In this document: positions 5,087 to 6,124 of the stretch, piece by piece
Numbering within the stretch: position 1 is the stretch's first letter
Layout: every line of letters starts with the position of its first letter
Source of the DNA: a bacterium
GTDB taxonomy: Bacteria; Patescibacteriota; Minisyncoccia; Moranbacterales; DUUL01
NCBI GenBank assembly: GCA_030626045.1
Contig: DAOUPS010000056.1
Location: forward strand, 1 to 6,124
Direction of reading: 5' to 3'
DNA: 6,124 nucleotides
Notes under the pieces: model-generated
The model's input: only the letters and a program-made list of their open reading frames with translations
What the model was told of the DNA's origin: nothing
The model's database searches: none
Position numbers and translations under genes: made by a program

Positions 5087-6124
5087 ATGGCATCTGTCTG
5101 CTTCTATTTTCAGGTTCATCAGCCAATGCGCATAAAAAAATACCGCGTTTTTGATATTGGCAATGACCATTCCTATTTTAATGAGGGAACGGAAACAGAT
5201 CTTAATAATAAATATATTCTCGAAAGGGTTGCCAGAAAATCATATCTTCCGACCAACAGGCTGTTATTGAAACTTCTGGAAAGACATCCGAGCCTTAGAT
5301 TGGCATATTCATTTTCCGGAGTGTTCCTTGAACAGATCGAGCGGGATTTTCCCGAAGTACTTAAGTCTTTTCAAGAGCTGGTCAAAACAGGCAAAGTGGA
5401 GGTATTAAGTGAAACATACTATCATTCGCTGGCGTTTATTTATTCGCAAAAAGAATTCCGCAAGCAGGTTTATGAACATATGGAAATGATAAGACGGCTT
5501 TTTGGCGTTACTCCGCGAATATTTCGCAATACCGAGCTTATTTATAATAATGATATTGCGAAAACGGTAGAAACGATGGGATTTAAAGGAATACTGGCGG
5601 AGGGTGTCGGCAGGGTTCTCGACTGGAGAAGCCCGAATTTTATCTATAGTGCCAAAGGCGCAGACAAATGCAAACTTCTTTTGAAGAATTTTAAGCTTTC
5701 CGATGACATAGCCTTTCGTTTTTCAGAAAAAACCTGGAAAGAATACCCGCTAACAGCGCCAAAATTTGCGCGATGGATAAATGAACACAATGGAAACGGA
5801 GAATTGATCAATCTGTTTATGGATTATGAAACTTTTGGCGAACATCAATGGGAAGACAAGGGAATTTTTCTGTTCTTGGAAGCGCTTCCGGGTGCAATAC
5901 TTGATCATCCGGACAACGATTTTGTCACCCCGTCCGAAGCCATTGAACGGTATCAGTCTCGTGAAGAGATTGACTTTCCCCATTTTGTTTCATGGGCCGA
6001 TGAAGAACGAGATCTTTCCGCGTGGCTGTCCAATCCTCTTCAAGAAGACGCCCTGTCGAAATTATATGATCTCGAGGAAGAGGTGATCAACACACACAAC
6101 CCTTCAATAATTCGTGATTGGAGA
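5087..6124 (+). CDS. GH57 alpha-amylase-like glycoside hydrolase, 3'-truncated by the window end
   Basis: 346 codons are visible with no stop. The start ATG lies 2 nt after the TAA of the GT4 gene (TAA-AT-ATG) without a Shine-Dalgarno sequence, so translation is probably coupled. The protein opens with SVCFYFQVHQPMRIKKY, containing the HQP motif (11-13) of GH57. The catalytic nucleophile is expected in FRNTELIY at E150, and the acid/base in FMDYETFGEHQ at D246. Other conserved blocks are SGVFLEQIE (78-86), VLSETYYHSLA (106-116), GFKGILAEG (165-173), LSDDIAFRFS (204-213) and SWADEERDLSAWL (302-314). GH57 enzymes act with retention on alpha-glucans; this subfamily is usually labelled alpha-amylase, and activities in the family also include 4-alpha-glucanotransferase and branching. 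With no signal peptide it should be cytosolic and work on the internal glucan with the GT4 enzyme and phosphorylase. Visible length covers the catalytic barrel; perhaps 50 or more residues are missing. Confidence 0.93.
   Translation, partial: MASVCFYFQVHQPMRIKKYRVFDIGNDHSYFNEGTETDLNNKYILERVARKSYLPTNRLLLKLLERHPSLRLAYSFSGVFLEQIERDFPEVLKSFQELVKTGKVEVLSETYYHSLAFIYSQKEFRKQVYEHMEMIRRLFGVTPRIFRNTELIYNNDIAKTVETMGFKGILAEGVGRVLDWRSPNFIYSAKGADKCKLLLKNFKLSDDIAFRFSEKTWKEYPLTAPKFARWINEHNGNGELINLFMDYETFGEHQWEDKGIFLFLEALPGAILDHPDNDFVTPSEAIERYQSREEIDFPHFVSWADEERDLSAWLSNPLQEDALSKLYDLEEEVINTHNPSIIRDWR

Noticed and set aside
5826..6086. 86-codon plus-strand frame inside the GH57 gene
   Set aside because: It lies in another frame of the GH57 catalytic domain, whose motifs (MDYETFGEHQ, SWADEERD) run through the same bases.

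Overview
This window most resembles a chromosomal fragment of an uncultivated, small-genome bacterium, plausibly Patescibacteria (CPR). The main clue is a protein at 631-1587 with an unusual N-terminal part and a sigma-70 region-4 helix-turn-helix at its C-terminus, an architecture I associate from memory with CPR genomes. Composition is moderately AT-rich. TAA and TGA are both used as stops, so the code is standard (table 11) and lineages that read UGA as glycine are excluded. The taxon is an inference, not a demonstration.

Layout. (1) 1-444, +: 3' part of an AMMECR1-domain protein, truncated by the window edge. (2) 445-630: a good promoter (TTGACA-N16-CATAAT), a leader of about 115 nt and a strong AGGAGG ribosome binding site. 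(3) 631-1587, +: the sigma-region-4-like DNA-binding protein, followed by an intrinsic terminator. (4) 1588-1889: about 300 bp without a gene, holding a decayed palindromic repeat and two tandem hairpins 30 bp apart. The hairpin nearer the sigma-like gene ends in a T-run on the minus strand and probably terminates the next gene. (5) 1890-3548, -: a short-type alpha-glucan (glycogen) phosphorylase of family GT35. (6) 3549-3830: a divergent control region with two opposed extended -10 promoters and three inverted repeats between them. (7) 3831-5084, +: a GT4-type glycosyltransferase of the glycogen-synthase-like kind. (8) 5087-6124, +: a GH57 alpha-amylase-like enzyme, cut by the window end and starting 2 nt after the previous stop.

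How the genes fit together. The right half is an alpha-glucan (glycogen-like) storage module. The GT4 enzyme and GH57 glycosidase form a tight operon that would build or remodel an alpha-1,4-glucan, and the divergent phosphorylase would release glucose-1-phosphate from it. The shared 282-bp intergenic region is a natural place for joint control, and a dyad abutting the -35 of the GT4 promoter is the best operator candidate. No glgC (ADP-glucose synthesis), classical GT5 glgA, branching or debranching gene is visible here. The left half (AMMECR1, sigma-like protein) has no obvious functional link to the glucan genes and is separated from them by converging terminators.

No mobile element, CRISPR array, tRNA or rRNA was recognised. 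The less ordinary items are the sigma-like protein, the covarying hairpin pair and the divergent control region.
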